64,000 bases of DNA, from NCBI GenBank assembly GCA_030407085.1, contig CM059582.1, forward strand, positions 54,201,001 to 54,265,000. Direction: 5' to 3'. Within the stretch, counting starts at the first letter, position 1. Each line of letters begins with the position of its first letter. Below are positions 34,102 to 46,609 of the stretch, in pieces. The notes below the pieces were generated by a model. That model was given only the letters and a program-made list of their open reading frames with translations. It searched no databases and was not told the DNA's origin. This stretch comes from Trichopria drosophilae (Eukaryota; Arthropoda; Insecta; Hymenoptera; Diapriidae). A program made the position numbers and the translations under genes.

Positions 34102-35150
34102 AAACTACACAATAATTACGTCACCTCAAAAAAAAATCTTCAGGGCATATTTTCGACATATTTTCAAACACAGAAAATCGATTTTTTTAGAGTTTTTTTG
34201 CATTTATTTCGAAAAATACGAATCAGATGAAAAAATGTTTCCAACAAAAAAGGTAGAGAATCAAATTCTCTATAAAAAAGGTTACATATATTTTTTTCGT
34301 ACTAGCAAAGGGAAGCTCCTAAACAGCGATGAACATGGTAAGAATGGTTTGTTGCGCGTTGTTTCCGACATTAAAATAATAATACAGTTTCATTATTGAG
34401 GTATTAAAGCAAATAAAGAAAGGCTAATCTCATCTGGGTTACAATAATAATGATATTTCTACGTTAGAAGTTAGGCTAGCTTAAAAAGTCTGAGAGACGG
34501 AGCCAGAGCCCCCAGTACGCAAGCACTCCCTATAGTTTCACGGATTGGTGTGTGTCTTTACGTGTCCGTTCAGCCTTCATCATTACGTATGATCAGATTT
34601 TCTAGAAATAGCCTTACACTTATAGGAAGACGTACCACATATTAGCGGTGAGAATTACGCGCCGCGTTACGGACAATTAGTGAACTCGTAATATAACTAC
34701 AGTTCAAGCATTTACTTCCCAAGTATTATCATAACCAATCTGTGAAGTTAGGAACATGGTTTCAATTTAGCAATGCGTGGAATTAGGTAGTGCTTGCGTA
34801 CTGGGGGGCTCTGCCCCCCAAACCCCCCTTTTGTGTCTCCGTAATTAGCAATTAGACCATTCTCACCATGTTCCTCGCTGTTTTAGGAGCTTCCCTTTGC
34901 TAGTACGAAAAAATATATCTAACCTTTTTTGTATAGAATTTGATTATTCTTTTTTTCATTTGATGAGTATTTTTCGAAATAAACGCAAAAAACTGTAAAA
35001 AATCACGATTTTCTGTGGTTTTTTCAAAATAGCGGCTCAGAGATGCCTGACCGCTGATTTTTATTATCATATTCGTAATCAAGAGGTGAAAATATGTCGA
35101 AAACATGTCCTGACAATTTTTTTTGAGGTGACGTAGTTATTGTGCAGTTT
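34102..35150. mobile_element. Foldback element with long inverted arms, TA-flanked
   Basis: The ends AAACTACACAATAATTACGT and its inverse ACGTAGTTATTGTGCAGTTT are flanked by TA (34100-34101 and 35151-35152). The arms run to about 34345 and from about 34860, including GGAAGCTCCTAAACAGCGA and its inverse. The centre contains a second inverted pair at about 34491-34530 and 34790-34842 (CAGTACGCAAGCACT), so another element sits in the loop. Confidence 0.8.
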
Positions 35151-35666
35151 TATCGTACTTAGATTACAGTAGTTAGAGAAAATGCCTACGTTACCGGCGT
35201 TGATAAGGTAGAAATTTCCACTAAAAACCGTAAATAAAAAACGTCTGAATCGAATCTGAAATACTGAATCGAAAGTAGACGGTATCCTAGAAAATGCCAA
35301 CGAAATTAATTAATAACTAACCGAGAATTTTCGGAAATAAATAAAAATCACTTAATAAAAGTCAGTTTTCAATTGATATTTTTGGTATTTTCTAGAAAAC
35401 TGTTTATAGTGCTCAGAATTGTCCTTACAGAACCCAAATATTGCAAAGTCGATTCAGTAATTTTTTATTTACAGTTTTTAGTGAATATTCCTACCTTTTC
35501 AACAATTTAGAACCCATCCCCCCTTCGTAAGTCAACGTCTCAACTACCCATAGGGACTTTTATTGTGTTCAGTTGTACCTTAAAATAAGCCTGTTCATTA
35601 CAGAACAATAACTAAAGCTGTTCATGCAGTTTCAGGAGAATAAGTATGTATTCTTTTTGTCTAAAT

Positions 35667-36249
35667 ATAACGTCCCCTCCCCCCAATATCTTCCTTGTCA
35701 ACCTTGTCTGTTATTTTCTAACCCTCCAAATATTTGCCTAGTGAGGGGAAGAAATTTTTCCACCACTTCGCCGACATCCAGTTATAGAACGCGCATGCGT
35801 CGACCAGAAGCAATCGTAACTTTTCCTACATCGCGCATGCGTAATGTCGCCACAGAATTACCGCTGCGTAAGAAGTGGCGGGAAACAGCAATCGAGGGGT
35901 AAGGCGAATATTGGGACGGACATATAGTAAGTTCCGTCCTAAGTTATACCGTCCAAAGTTATATGTCTACCTGAAGTTATAGATTCGGCTTGTCCAAAGT
36001 TATACCGCTCTCTTCCTCTCCTTCCCCCACCACATTGTTTTGCTGAGCCGCATTCGCTTCGCGACAGTCACACACAAAATCACTCATTGCACGGATACAT
36101 AAACAGAGTTACGGAAGTGGGGATAGTGAGGGGTTATAACTTTGGACAAACTTCCTCCATTTTGAAAGAACCGACGGTATAACTTAGCATAAGGACTACA
36201 GTAGTGGCAAATATTAGGAATGCAAATATTGGGAGGTGGGCTACTGTAT
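35667..36249. mobile_element. MITE with CCCAATAT-type ends, containing a second MITE
   Basis: CGTCCCCTCCCCCCAATATC near 35671 and its diverged inverse CAAATATTGGGAGGTGGGCT near 36219 define the outer unit. The right end, CTACTGTATA, suits a pogo-like terminus. Confidence 0.5.
35926..36203. mobile_element. Inner MITE, AAGTTATACCG repeats
   Basis: The left part GTCCTAAGTTATACCGTCC is inverted in GACGGTATAACTTAGCATAAGGAC at the right. Additional AAGTTAT/ATAACTT copies lie inside. It sits within the unit at 35667-36249. Confidence 0.6.
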
Positions 36250-36592
36250 ATGCATTTTACTAGGTTACTTCAAATTTTAATCTTTTGCCATTTCTGGGAA
36301 CTCTGCAAAAACCGTGTTCATTACAGATATCGAAGTATAAAACCCCCCACCCCATAATCTTTATCGATATAACTTGGCCCACCATTTGCCAGGTGGCTCC
36401 AGCGTTTGTTTCTTACTTTCGATGTAGGTTCGTCCTCTTTTGTAGTTTTTGTTCTATGGTAATAGTTAAAAGCGCGATCCACAGATTTTCTAAATCGCGA
36501 TCGGCGCGATACATATATATTATTTTGTATTTATTTCATAAATTTTTCATTATTTTTCTAAAAATAAGCAGGTACTGAATCGTTCAGTGAAA

Positions 36593-37658
36593 ATGTCTAG
36601 TGAATCCGATGAAGACGTAAGTTAATAATATTGTCTTTGGACGGAAAAGTTTCCAATCCTAACCTCTAACATTTCACATGTGTTTTAGTTGCAAGAGGCT
36701 TTTGCCCAAGGATTGTTAAAACCTGGACTAAATGTTGTGGGACAAACGCAACGAATTTATAAAAATAATGTAGTAAGTAAAAAAAAGTTTTTTTAACTTG
36801 CCGGCTCATTCGCATGTCATTTATAATATTTTATTATATTCATAGGCTGGCATAAATAAAAAATTGGGAGAAATGAGATTGAAATTGAAATGGATAGAGA
36901 AACTAGATCTTGTGAATGCTCCAGCACCTTTGGCACCTGAATTAGCTTTACAGATGCAGCAACAAGAAGAAAAACGTTCAAAACAACTTAAGGGTAATAA
37001 AAAGTTGGTGCAATACAATCCATCTGAAGATCCAGTTTTGAATGATTTTCGACGTGAGACAATGTTTCATAGGCAAGCACAAAGTGCTGTGCAAGAAGGC
37101 ATCGCTAGATTGAAATCCCTCAATATTGCGACGAAAAGACCAAACGATTATTACGCTGAAATGGCCAAGACTGATGACCACATGAAAAGAGTTAACGCCA
37201 ATCTTGCTAAGAAACAAGAAGAGACTCAGCGAGCGGAAAGAATGAGACAGCTCCGTCAGCAGCGTAAAGTTTCAAAACAAATGCAAGTTGAAGCAACTCT
37301 GAAGAAACATGCTGAGAAAAGGAAAATGTTAGAAGAAGTGAAGAAGTATCGAAAGGGAAAGAGACAAGATCTTGATTTTCTCGATGACAAAAAGAAACCC
37401 GTATCTCGTGGGAAAGGAAAATTCATGGATAAAAAAGCGCAGGAAAAGATGAAGATGAAAAATGCAAAGTTTGGTTTTGGTGGGAAGAAACGAGGAAGTA
37501 AAAAAAATACAAAAAACAGTTCCGCAGATGTTTCTGAATATAGAAGATCAGATAAACCAGGAGCTAAGAGGACTGATAAAGGGGGGAGGGCAGGAAAATC
37601 TAAAATTAAACAAAGACCTGGAAAGAATCGAAGGATCCAAATGAAATCAAGAAAGTGA
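36593..37658 (+). CDS. EBP2: rRNA-processing protein EBP2 homologue
   Basis: Three exons, 36593-36616, 36689-36772 and 36846-37658, joined in phase 0 with consensus borders (GAC|GTAAGT, TTTTAG|TTG, GTA|GTAAGT, CATAG|GCT), give 306 residues, the same length as I recall for the human protein. EBP2 is a nucleolar factor for 27S/28S pre-rRNA processing and 60S subunit assembly. The N-terminus reads MSSESDED then LQEAFAQGLLKPGLNV, and the conserved core includes KWIEKLDLVNAPAPLAPELA and EDPVLNDFRRETMFHRQAQ. A long basic coiled-coil stretch and a Gly/Lys/Arg-rich nucleolar-type tail follow (FGFGGKKRGSKKN, ending RIQMKSRK). The start is the first ATG, directly followed by the acidic leader usual in the family. 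Poly(A) signals lie at 37764-37769 and 37809-37814. It looks intact and is presumably a constitutive housekeeping gene. Confidence 0.93.
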
Positions 37659-38253
37659 AGTGTGAATTGACTACTGATTACGATTAACTTCAAATCGTAT
37701 AGAAACAATGTTTTTAGTTCATATCAGTGTGGCTGTACGAACTTTGTATATATTAGATATATAAATAAAAATAGTTGATCAAGTTTCACTCCTGTACAGT
37801 TTTGATATAATAAAACTTTTAATTACAATAGATAATTGGTCTCAATTTAACTGTGTCAAAATCACAATTGAAATGAAATCGAAATTTCTGAAGTAGCGTC
37901 AGACATGTCCGATAATAAAGTGTTACAAAATTCTTGTTAATTTCGAAACTAACTTCAACTATGTATGTTCAAATAAAGAAATGACTCAAATTAGACAACA
38001 ATTATTCGTCTTAAAAAATCCATGGAGTATCATATACAAAATCGAAAGCTTCACATTTTTTAGCAGTTCGGTAAAACTATCGCAGCTAAAATTGTTTCTG
38101 GATATACAATGGTCCTTCCATTATTCTAATTTTTTTCTCTTCTCCTATTCTAATATTTCCCCTCACGCGTTCTCCCCACTGACATCTGTTGACGTGTGGA
38201 TTTTCTAAATACAAAAAACGGCGCATGTACAACAAAAGTGAGGCAGCAAATCG

Positions 38254-38816
38254 AAGTGGCCCTCCACTTATTTTAACTGCGTCCTTTATTTTAATTCATT
38301 TTCGTCCCTTATGTTAACTTCTTCTCCTCATGAGTTCCCCCACCATTCGCCATTTGAAAGTGTTCAAAACAGTGCGGACTGCTGTTTGCGCTTGCGCATA
38401 CAGGTGAAGAAGGACGCCACTATATCTCCTTTCTCTACAGTCCGACCTCCCTAATTGAGAACCTCCGTAATTGATCAAACTGTAAAAACCTCTGTAATTG
38501 ATTACGTCGAAAACTCCCTAATTGCAATTTTGGTTCTCCCACCCAACCACCTAACCTACACGTTACCGGTCGTATATCGTGCGCGCGCATTTCCTCCATC
38601 GGCAAAAGTGAGGGGAGTATATCGAATATAGGTGCTGGTGGGAGGTGATCAATTAAGGAGTTTCAACCTCCCCTCCAGTCCCAGTATATGATCAATTAGG
38701 GAGGTCGGACTGTATTTTTATTTTCTCATACTGCCAGTGGTGGGGATGAAGGGATAATAAGGGAAGAAGACGCCATCTTCCTTGACTCGAAAAGTTAAAA
38801 TAAGGGGCGGGCCACT
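38254..38816. mobile_element. Middle member of the nested MITEs
   Basis: AAGTGGCCCTCCACTTATTT at the left matches the inverse of AAATAAGGGGCGGGCCACTG at the right. TA follows at 38817-38818; the left TA is mutated. It contains the third element at 38438-38712. Confidence 0.7.
38438..38712. mobile_element. Inner, best-preserved nested MITE
   Basis: The termini CAGTCCGACCTCCCTAATTG and CAATTAGGGAGGTCGGACTG are perfect inverses over 20 bp, with TA on both sides (38436-38437 and 38713-38714). The preservation implies it is the youngest of the three. Confidence 0.88.
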
Positions 38817-39419
38817 GTAGTGGGGGAGAGGGGAAAATTAGAATAAGGGAAGAATGCCACCATCTTGGCTGACTGGACAAATTAGAATAAGGGAAGGACT
38901 ACTGTATTAGACTTTTATTGCACTTTTACTTTTCTAGAAGTGCGAATATAATAATACTGCAACACACGGTTAGGTTTTATTGGGTATGTTGAATCGCTGA
39001 ATCTGAATTTGAGCACAAATTTTTAGAACTTTAAACAAAAAATTCAATATGGCTGCTTGACTTTAAAAAAAAGTCGACCATATTGGATCCGCCATTTTGA
39101 ATGATTGAAAATTTACTCCAAATTCATAATCAGTGTCATCGAAAACATAAATATCCATATTTACACAAATTTCAAATTGGCCGGAAACATTGTAACATTT
39201 TGAGGCCATTTTCGAGTTTTCGGTCTTCAGAGGGAAAGGGTTAATATTACGTAAGTAAGAAAAGTTTCATTTATGATATACTCATTTTTAAATTCTAGTT
39301 CAAGATTTATAACTAAGATACTTCAAAGGACAACTACTAAGTTTGATAAACATAAAATAGTTACATCTGTATATAACACTAAATTTAATTAAAAACTTAC
39401 AATTATTAGAAATCAGAAA

Positions 39420-40200
39420 AATCAACTATTTTCAATAGATCTCAATTAATTTCTTTGGTATTCTGTAAGTGGACTTATATCTTGAATTACCCTTACTGAG
39501 TTCGAATTTTGAAAAATTATTCAAACCGTTTTTTAATGGATAGAGATCTCTAACGTAGCATCTCAATAGGTCGGTAATGTAGATAATTACAGAGCGATTT
39601 CCAAGTGGTGGAATCACCCACTTAAAGGGGTTCTCAAGTGCTCGACCGATACGGTAGGAATTTTCACTAAAAACCGTAAATAAAAAATGACTGAATACAT
39701 CTTTCAAAATTCGGGCGTTGTAAGGGTAATTTTAATATTACATATGGTATCCTAAAATGTCAAGGAAATTAATTGAGATCTTACTGAGAATTTTGGAAAA
39801 TAAATAAAAATCACTTATTTTTGAAAATTTCGGTCAGTTCTCAATTAATATATGTGGTATTTTCTAGGAAACTGTTTATAGTGTTTAGAATTGCCTTTAC
39901 AAAGCTCGAATTTTAAAAATGCTTTCCGCCATCTTTTATAAACTTTTTTTTTAAATTTCCTACCTTGCCGGTGGATCACTTTAGAACCCTCTTAATGGTG
40001 TTCTAAAGTGCTAATCTGTTAATGTAGGAATGTTCACTAAAAAACCGTAAATAAACAATTTGGTATTCTCCAGAAAACTGTTTATAGTGCTTAGAATTGC
40101 CCTTACAGAGCCCGAATTTAAAAAATGTTATTCATTCATCTTTTATTTACGTGTTGAAGTGAAATTTCCTACCTTACCGGCGGACCACTTTAGAACCCCA
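39420..40200. repeat. Block of palindrome-family fragments
   Basis: Repeated words include TTTCTTTGGTATT, CCGTAAATAAAAAATGACTG, CTTACAGAGCCCGAATTT and CTACCTTACCGGCGGACCAC, in both orientations. They are broken copies of the family at 33897-34096 plus an associated unit recognised by CTTTAGAACCCC. No coding sequence. Confidence 0.65.
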
Positions 40201-40306
40201 TTAACCCCTTGAGTGTGAGGGTAGGTCTGTAGACGTATATATTCAAAAAAATTGATGAAAAGCACAAAAAACAAGTAGATTGACATCACACATACATTCT
40301 TCTTAA

Positions 40307-41536
40307 CCCATTTCGTCCCAAAGTGTCCGTTTTGTCCGTCAACGTTCAACGACGTATTACTATAAATTTTCAGCCCCTAAAAAAATCGCCAAAGCCATAA
40401 TCCACTATTTTCGAGGTCGCTCTATCGATTTATGCCATTTAGAAAACGGAAAGACAATGTCCTAACCCTCATTTTCTTCAATTAAAGAAAATAAAGGGTA
40501 ATTTTAAGGCTAGTTTTTTCAAAAAAGTGCAATTTTCAATGCGAAATACACCATAAAATTCAGTGAAATGACCAAAAACAGAGCGGTCGAGGTCCATAAT
40601 AAAGAGTTATTATGACATATACTTATTTTATTTGTTACATCTAAGGGTTGCAAAACCACCCTTAACCCGTAATAGTCAAACGGAAACAAAAATGATGAAT
40701 TGTCGGAAAATCGTAGACTTTTTGAAAAATTTTTGTTCAACAAAAAGTTCTTAGAATCGATCAAAGAATGTGCTGAATTTTTTCAGAATTTTTTGAATAT
40801 TTTTTTAATTTTTCTAAATCCAAAAATTGGAAAAAATTCAAAAATTGTTCAAAAAATTATGAAAAAAATTCAGCGTGTTCTTTGATCGATTCTGAGAACT
40901 TTTTGTTCAGCGACGTTTATTATATCGGTAACAGTAACGTTTATAGTACTGGGTAAAGACGTTGTATACAAAGCAGCGGCAAAAATGGAACTTCTCGAAT
41001 GGTCGAAATTCAGGAATTTTTTATTCGAAAATGAGACTCTTTCGGAATAAACGTCGCTGAGCAAAAAGTTCTCAGAATCGATCATAGAACACGCTGAATT
41101 TTTTTCAGAATTTTTTAAAGATTTTTTTTTCAGAATTTTTGAATTTTTTTGCAATTTTTGGATTTTGAAAAATTCAAAAAATATTCAAAAAATTCTGAAA
41201 AAAAATTCAGCACATTCTTTGATAGATTCTAAGAACTTTTTGTTCATTGGACCTCGACCGCCCTATTTTTGGTCATTTCACTAAATTTTATGGTGTATTT
41301 CGCCTTGAAAATTGCACTTTTTTTTAAAAAATAGCCTTAAAATTACCCTTTATTTTTTTAATTGAAGAAAATGATGGCTAGGACATTGTCTTTCCGTTTT
41401 CTAAATGGCATAAATCGATAGAGCGACCTCGAAAATAGTGGATTATGGCTTTGGCGATTCTTTTAGGGGCTGAAAATATATAGTAATACGTCGTTGAACA
41501 TTGAAGGACAAAACGGACACTTTGGGTCGAAATGGG
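40307..41536. mobile_element. TTAA-flanked inverted-repeat element (piggyBac-like MITE)
   Basis: TTAA at 40303-40306 and 41537-41540 flank CCCATTTCGTCCCAAAGTGT and its inverse ACACTTTGGGTCGAAATGGG. The arms extend about 285 bp (to GGTCGAGGTCC and its inverse at 41250-41261). The interior holds two AT-rich palindromes, about 40733-40905 and 41055-41245, that share AAAAAGTTCTYAGAATCGAT. There is no transposase. Confidence 0.82.
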
Positions 41537-41989
41537 TTAATATGACTTGTGCAAATTACGTTCTCTGAATAGGGAGTGTTCAAAAATCTTGTTTCTATTT
41601 CGGGTAGTGTTGCTCTTATCTTACACATCTAGTGTTAAAAACATAAAAAAAATGTAATATATGATAGTTTATTAAATTATCTGTAAATGTGAATATATTA
41701 TCGTAACTCAGAACATGAAATGTTAAATAAACTTATTTTTTAAACAATTTCAACACGTAACAGGTTTCAACAGAATCCAAGGATTTCAAAAAATATGTTC
41801 GCCATATTGTATCCGCCATTTTTAATTTTTAAAAATGAACTTCATATTCGTAATCAGCGATCTCGAAAACCCAAGTGTACTCAATCTCACAAATTTTGGT
41901 AGCTTAAAAAATTCATAATATTTTTTACCCACATTTCAGATTTTTCTCCTCAGTTTCTCCTTAGCGCAGGGGTCTAAGTATTACAGATT

Positions 41990-43825
41990 GTTTGCTAAAA
42001 AATACCAAAGAAAGTAATTGAGAACTGACCGAGAATTTTATGTATTTCCGAAAATTCTTGGTCAATTTTCAATGAATATCTTTGGTATTTTCTAGGAAAG
42101 TTGAATGTAAAAAAGAAGTTCCTAAATATTGTTAAATTGTTCGTAAATTGTGATAAAACTGCACTTTTTTCTTTCTGGAAATATCTTCATTTATGTTAAC
42201 TTTACGAGAAAACTTCAAAAGATCGAATCTGTAGCTGATGAAATTTTCTATAAAATAGTGTTGTAAAAAACGAAAATTAAAGATGACTGAATAACATTTT
42301 TAAAATTCGGGCTCTGCAAGGGCAACTCTAAGCACTATAAACAGTTTTCTAGAAAATATCAAAGATATTAGTTGAGAACTGATCGAAAATTTTCAGAAAT
42401 AAGTGATTTTTATTTATTTCCGAAATTTCTCTGTTAATTCTCAACTAATTTCCTTGACATTTTCTAGGATACCGTCTATAATAAATAAAATTGCCCTTAC
42501 AGGGTCAGAATTTTGAAAAATCGATTCAGTAATTTTTTATATACGGTTTTCAGTGAGAATTCCTACCTTATCGGACGAGTAAGTAGGAATTTTCTTCTAA
42601 AACCCAAAAATAAAAAAATTACTAAATCGTTTTTTCATAATTCAGACTCTGTAAGGGCGAATCTAATTACTATAGACGCTTTCCTATAAAATACTAAAGA
42701 CATTTTGAAAACTAACTTATTCTTGATCCGTTCTGAATAAATTTCATTAGTAATTAATATAGTTAACGGCTTATACATGCAAATTACATTAGTTGTTAAA
42801 ATGCTATAGTTTGAAAATTTCTAAATATTTCAAAGACCTTGCGTCGAAATAGCTCGGATGCTCAAAACGCTAGGCCTTGTCGAAACATTTACAATCTCAA
42901 CTAGTGATAAAATTAACAACGAAAAAAAGGAAAATACAATATTATATTTATGACATAACTATAAAGTGAAAAATCCTTAATAAAATTTCGATTTGACAGT
43001 TACTTGGAACGGAATGGTGTATGAATATGATTTGTTAGCATGCAAATATAATTTAAAGAAAAATTATAATAAATTCAAAAAGAAAGAAAAAGACAAATAA
43101 TATATGAAAAAAATAACCAAGAAAACAAAATTTTTACAATAGAAAGTAAGAAATAAACAAAAATTAAAAATAAAAAAGATACATGCGTGGCGTTTCGTTG
43201 AATCCCCTCCGCACCTGAACTCTTCAGTGAGGCTTGGCAGAAGGAATCAGCCTCAGGCGCCCTAACTACGAATTTCTTTAGTATTTTTTAGTAAACCATT
43301 TATAATATTTAGAATTACCTTTATCGTACGGAATTTAAAAAATGTTATTTAGTCATCTTTCATTTATGGTTTTTAGGGAAATTTCCTACCGTACCGACGG
43401 ACCGCTTTAGAACCCCTTTAATACAAATTGGAAAATGACATGAAAATGTCGTCATTTTGACACTCTATTGTCATTGGGAGGTATTGTTGCAATTTGTGTT
43501 TACTGGAACAATACATTGTGCCTTATGATAACGGACATTTTCATTGAAAGAGGTTCTAAAGTGGTCCGCTGGTAAAATAGATAATTTCACTAAAAAGCTT
43601 TCATTAAGGGGTTTCTAAAGTGCAAACAAAAATCACGTATTTCCGAAAATTCTCGGTCAGTCTTCAATGAATATCTTTGGTATTTTTTAGGAAACTGTTT
43701 ATGGTGCTTGGAATTGCCCTTACAGAGCCCAAATTTTGAACATTTTATTCAGTCATCTTTAATTTACGTTTTTTAGTGAAAATTCCTACCTTACCAGGGA
43801 ACTACTTTAGAACCTTCTTAAAGAT
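41990..43825. repeat. Palindrome-family copies and their flanks
   Basis: Copies of the family at 33897-34096 occur near 41995-42130 and 42340-42480, with broken ones near 42600-42700, 43270-43420 and 43620-43820. The flank TTAAATTGTTCGTAAATTGTG at 42133 is the inverse of the sequence left of the 33897 copy, so a larger unit was duplicated in inverse orientation. A less AT-rich stretch, 43185-43260, is not explained. Confidence 0.6.
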
Positions 43826-43952
43826 GATTGGGTTCATAAAGACCTCATAATGACATCATGTTCAGAAAATCCTCAGAAAGTAGAATATCTGACTTCTTTT
43901 AGAGCCCACTTCGAAATCATTCTGAACTCTTTTTTATTTTGCTGTCTGGGTG
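43826..43952. mobile_element. Half of a CAGACAGC hairpin MITE
   Basis: It matches the right half of the complete copies at 47704-47893 and 58834-59043 (CATAATGACATCATGTTCAG, ATTTCGAAATCATTCTGAAC-like), and ends TTTTGCTGTCTGGG. Confidence 0.7.
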
Positions 43953-44103
43953 TACTGTAACCTAAGGATTATAAAATTCTTGCACTGTTTTTTTTTCACC
44001 GTATTTAAGGTTATATTTTGTAGAATTGCAATAATTGCAATTGGGCGCGACTCTACATTTTCCTCCTCACAAATAGCGGCGGGTAATGAGGCATGGACGG
44101 ATA

Positions 44104-44354
44104 TATCGTAGAACCTCACACTAGTGAAACTGTCGGGACTGTGGTTATTTTGTTCTCTCACACTAGTGAACTGACAAATTTTTACGATTTCTCACAGAAT
44201 TGAAAAGTTATTGCTATTTTTTGTTGCAGTGGGGATAAATACGTAAACACACATAAAACTTTACTGTATATGTCTACCTACATACATATAGACATATCAA
44301 ATTAGTAAGCTGATGGTAATAGGCTCAGGGTCACTAGTGTGAGGTTCTACTGTA
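44104..44354. mobile_element. Pogo-like MITE with CACTAGTGTGAGGTTCTACTG ends
   Basis: The left GTAGAACCTCACACTAGTGA is inverted in TCACTAGTGTGAGGTTCTAC at the right, followed by TGTA. The left terminal CA is altered. An isolated end of the same family lies at 31502-31521. Confidence 0.7.
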
Positions 44355-44355
44355 C

Positions 44356-44669
44356 AGTGCAAGCTCCATAAGACGTCGTGGTCGAATCCAGCTTCCCCTC
44401 TCGCCTCTCGATAATACGTCGTTCGAGAGTGAAAGTAAGCTTCTCCTTCCCAAACCTGCACACAAGCATGCGCAGCCACGCTCGCTCACTTTAGGGTAGG
44501 GAATTTTGCGTGAGGTCAGGTTTCCGTCTGTTGAGAGCACTGAGAAAAATGTAGTGGTGGGGATGATGGGAGGACATGAAACAACGTCTTAACGAGCAAT
44601 AATTCCGACATCTTATCGAGATGACGTATGAACGCGGTGACGTCTTATCGAGTTTGTATTGTACTGCCA
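44356..44669. mobile_element. Adjacent MITE with CAAGCTCCATAAGACGTC ends
   Basis: CAGTGCAAGCTCCATAAGAC at the left is the inverse of GTCTTATCGAGTTTGTATTG at the right, allowing five or six mismatches. The internal TAAGAYGTC repeats are shared with the fragment at 27198-27256. Confidence 0.65.
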
Positions 44670-44912
44670 TATTGCTTATTAGGGACTGGACAATTGACGC
44701 GTCCGGTGAACCGCAGATAATCTACGCGCTATCTGCCCGACACGCAACTGTTATTGAAAGTTGAGTGTACTCTGTACTTTGACTGAACAAAGTCGTCAGT
44801 AAGTCGAATGTCAGCTGACTTTAGATGACTGCAGTTGACTGCCAGGTGTCGGCTATGGAAAGTTGACTTCAGTGATTCAGTCAACTAATGAATGTCAACG
44901 GAAAATTATTCC

Positions 44913-45746
44913 TTCCCACACAAACAAACATCGAATTTCACAGTCAACATTCTCTTGGGTCTTATGAGTCTCCGCAGCGGCTCCCCGCTAAAGAAATGGA
45001 TTTTCATTGATTCAAAAAAACAAATTAAATGGCAATCTCGGAGACTGCACATGGAATATTATATGCTGACGCATAACAGTCTTAAATACATTGATTACAT
45101 ATGTTTATTCGTATAATGGCATTGCATAATATGGTCATTTTACGCCTACTGCATTAAGAAATAATGTGTAAATCTCAAGCGTAGAATTTTCACTCTCATG
45201 AACCTCGAGCCGACTTTGCCGTCTCTCAGGTTCTATTGTCGAGGCGTAAAACTCCATTTCACGCCCTTGATACAAAAATATGAGATGTAAAGTTCTTTAC
45301 ACATACGCACTTGTATCGAAAAGTACTATTTTTACCTTGGGGAATGTAAAGTTTACAATCAAACGCCGAATCGAATATTTCGATTTTGTTTGTTTTCATC
45401 TAATTAACTTAGATAGAAAAAATGCTCTATATGCTACCTATACACAAATAAATAAATACAAATTAAAAAAATAAATAAATACTACTTCATTATGATACAA
45501 AATTTAATTTTATTGTTATCAATATTTTTTCATATGTGGAACTGTCGTAAGCTAATGACTATATATTCCTATTCTGGAAGAGTCTATTATAAGTCATCTG
45601 TAATAGAAAATCTACTATATAGTCTGCATTCGAGAATCGACTTTGAATGTTGCCTATAAAGTCAACTATGATAGACTAAAATTCTAGGACATTCGACTGT
45701 TGACTATGAAAGTTGACTTTTACTCGACTTTTGCTTGTGTGGGAAT
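44913..45746. mobile_element. MITE with TTCCCACACAA ends
   Basis: TTCCCACACAAACAAACATC near 44913 and the inverse of GACTTTTGCTTGTGTGGGAA ending near 45745 are the termini. Subterminal GTCAAC/GTTGAC words recur near both ends and also at 44760-44885, where a second broken copy precedes it. No clear target duplication was found. The interior near 45120-45280 holds another weak inverted pair (TTTTACGCC/GGCGTAAAA). Confidence 0.55.
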
Positions 45747-45809
45747 GTATACATTATTTCAAAACAATTCCTTTTTCTTCAACACCTACTTCCGCACTGA
45801 AAAAAATAG

Positions 45810-45982
45810 CATATTATAATAATAATACTGATCGGCTATATAAGTACCATGCTCCTCAGAGGACACATTCAAAATCGCGAGAGCCAACGTTTATGGAGGG
45901 AGTTGATATTTATCAAGTAAGAAATACGAATCTACAAGAAGATTATTTGGCACAAACTTGTCAGGAACTGAAAAATAATTAG
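45810..45982 (+). CDS. Orphan candidate terminal exon
   Basis: After an AAAAAATAG acceptor the frame (phase 1) encodes about 57 residues with balanced composition: YYNNNTDRLYKYHAPQRT, then REPTFMEGVDIYQVRNTN and QTCQELKNN, followed by TAG. It is more protein-like than other frames in the area. I recognise no domain. It lies just right of a MITE, so it could be a gene piece whose other exons are out of view. Confidence 0.3.
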
Positions 45983-46026
45983 GAAATGATCGACCTGATA
46001 TAGGGACGATGTTTCAGAGTGAGGAA

Positions 46027-46570
46027 CCCAATAAACACGCCTGACTAATGGTTATCTGATAGATGATTTTTTAAAGGCATCTTTTTGTCTTACCTTTAAG
46101 GTACCTTTAAGTCACATTTGCGGCACGCTTTCATAGTACCTTTCAAACTGCAACTAAAAGGCAGCCATGTTCAAATATACGCTTAAATGCGCATGAAAAG
46201 TGATAATACTAGTTACCTTCATACAGTTATCCGTCACATATGTCTGAAAGATAGCTTTCGGATAACTGAAAATTGTAACTTCAGTTCACATTAAAAATTG
46301 TACCTCAACGTTATTATTTTTGGATACATTTATGGGCCGTTAGATAGCGAACTATAAAACTTTCTCGCAAGTACAAGGGATTCTAAGTATGTGGTATACA
46401 TATATGAAATCCATTTATCTAACATATACACATATGTTAATATCCCAAAAGAAATGTATAGGTAACAGAATTGGGTCTTTCAGATAACTCGAAATAGATG
46501 CTCGGAATGCTCGATCTAGGTTACCATCCCAATAAACGTATGTACAGGTAATTGAAGTGTAACTTCAGTT

Positions 46571-46609
<39 letters not shown>

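Larger units (their letters stand above)
38107..38904. mobile_element. Outer member of three nested pogo-like MITEs
   Basis: The ends are CAATGGTCCTTCCATTATTC and, inverted, GAATAAGGGAAGGACTACTG, with TA on both sides (38105-38106 and 38905-38906). Its body is split by the element at 38254-38816. Confidence 0.75.

Noticed and set aside
37256..37708. 150-codon minus-strand frame opposite EBP2
   Set aside because: Antisense shadow of the Lys-rich EBP2 coding exon.
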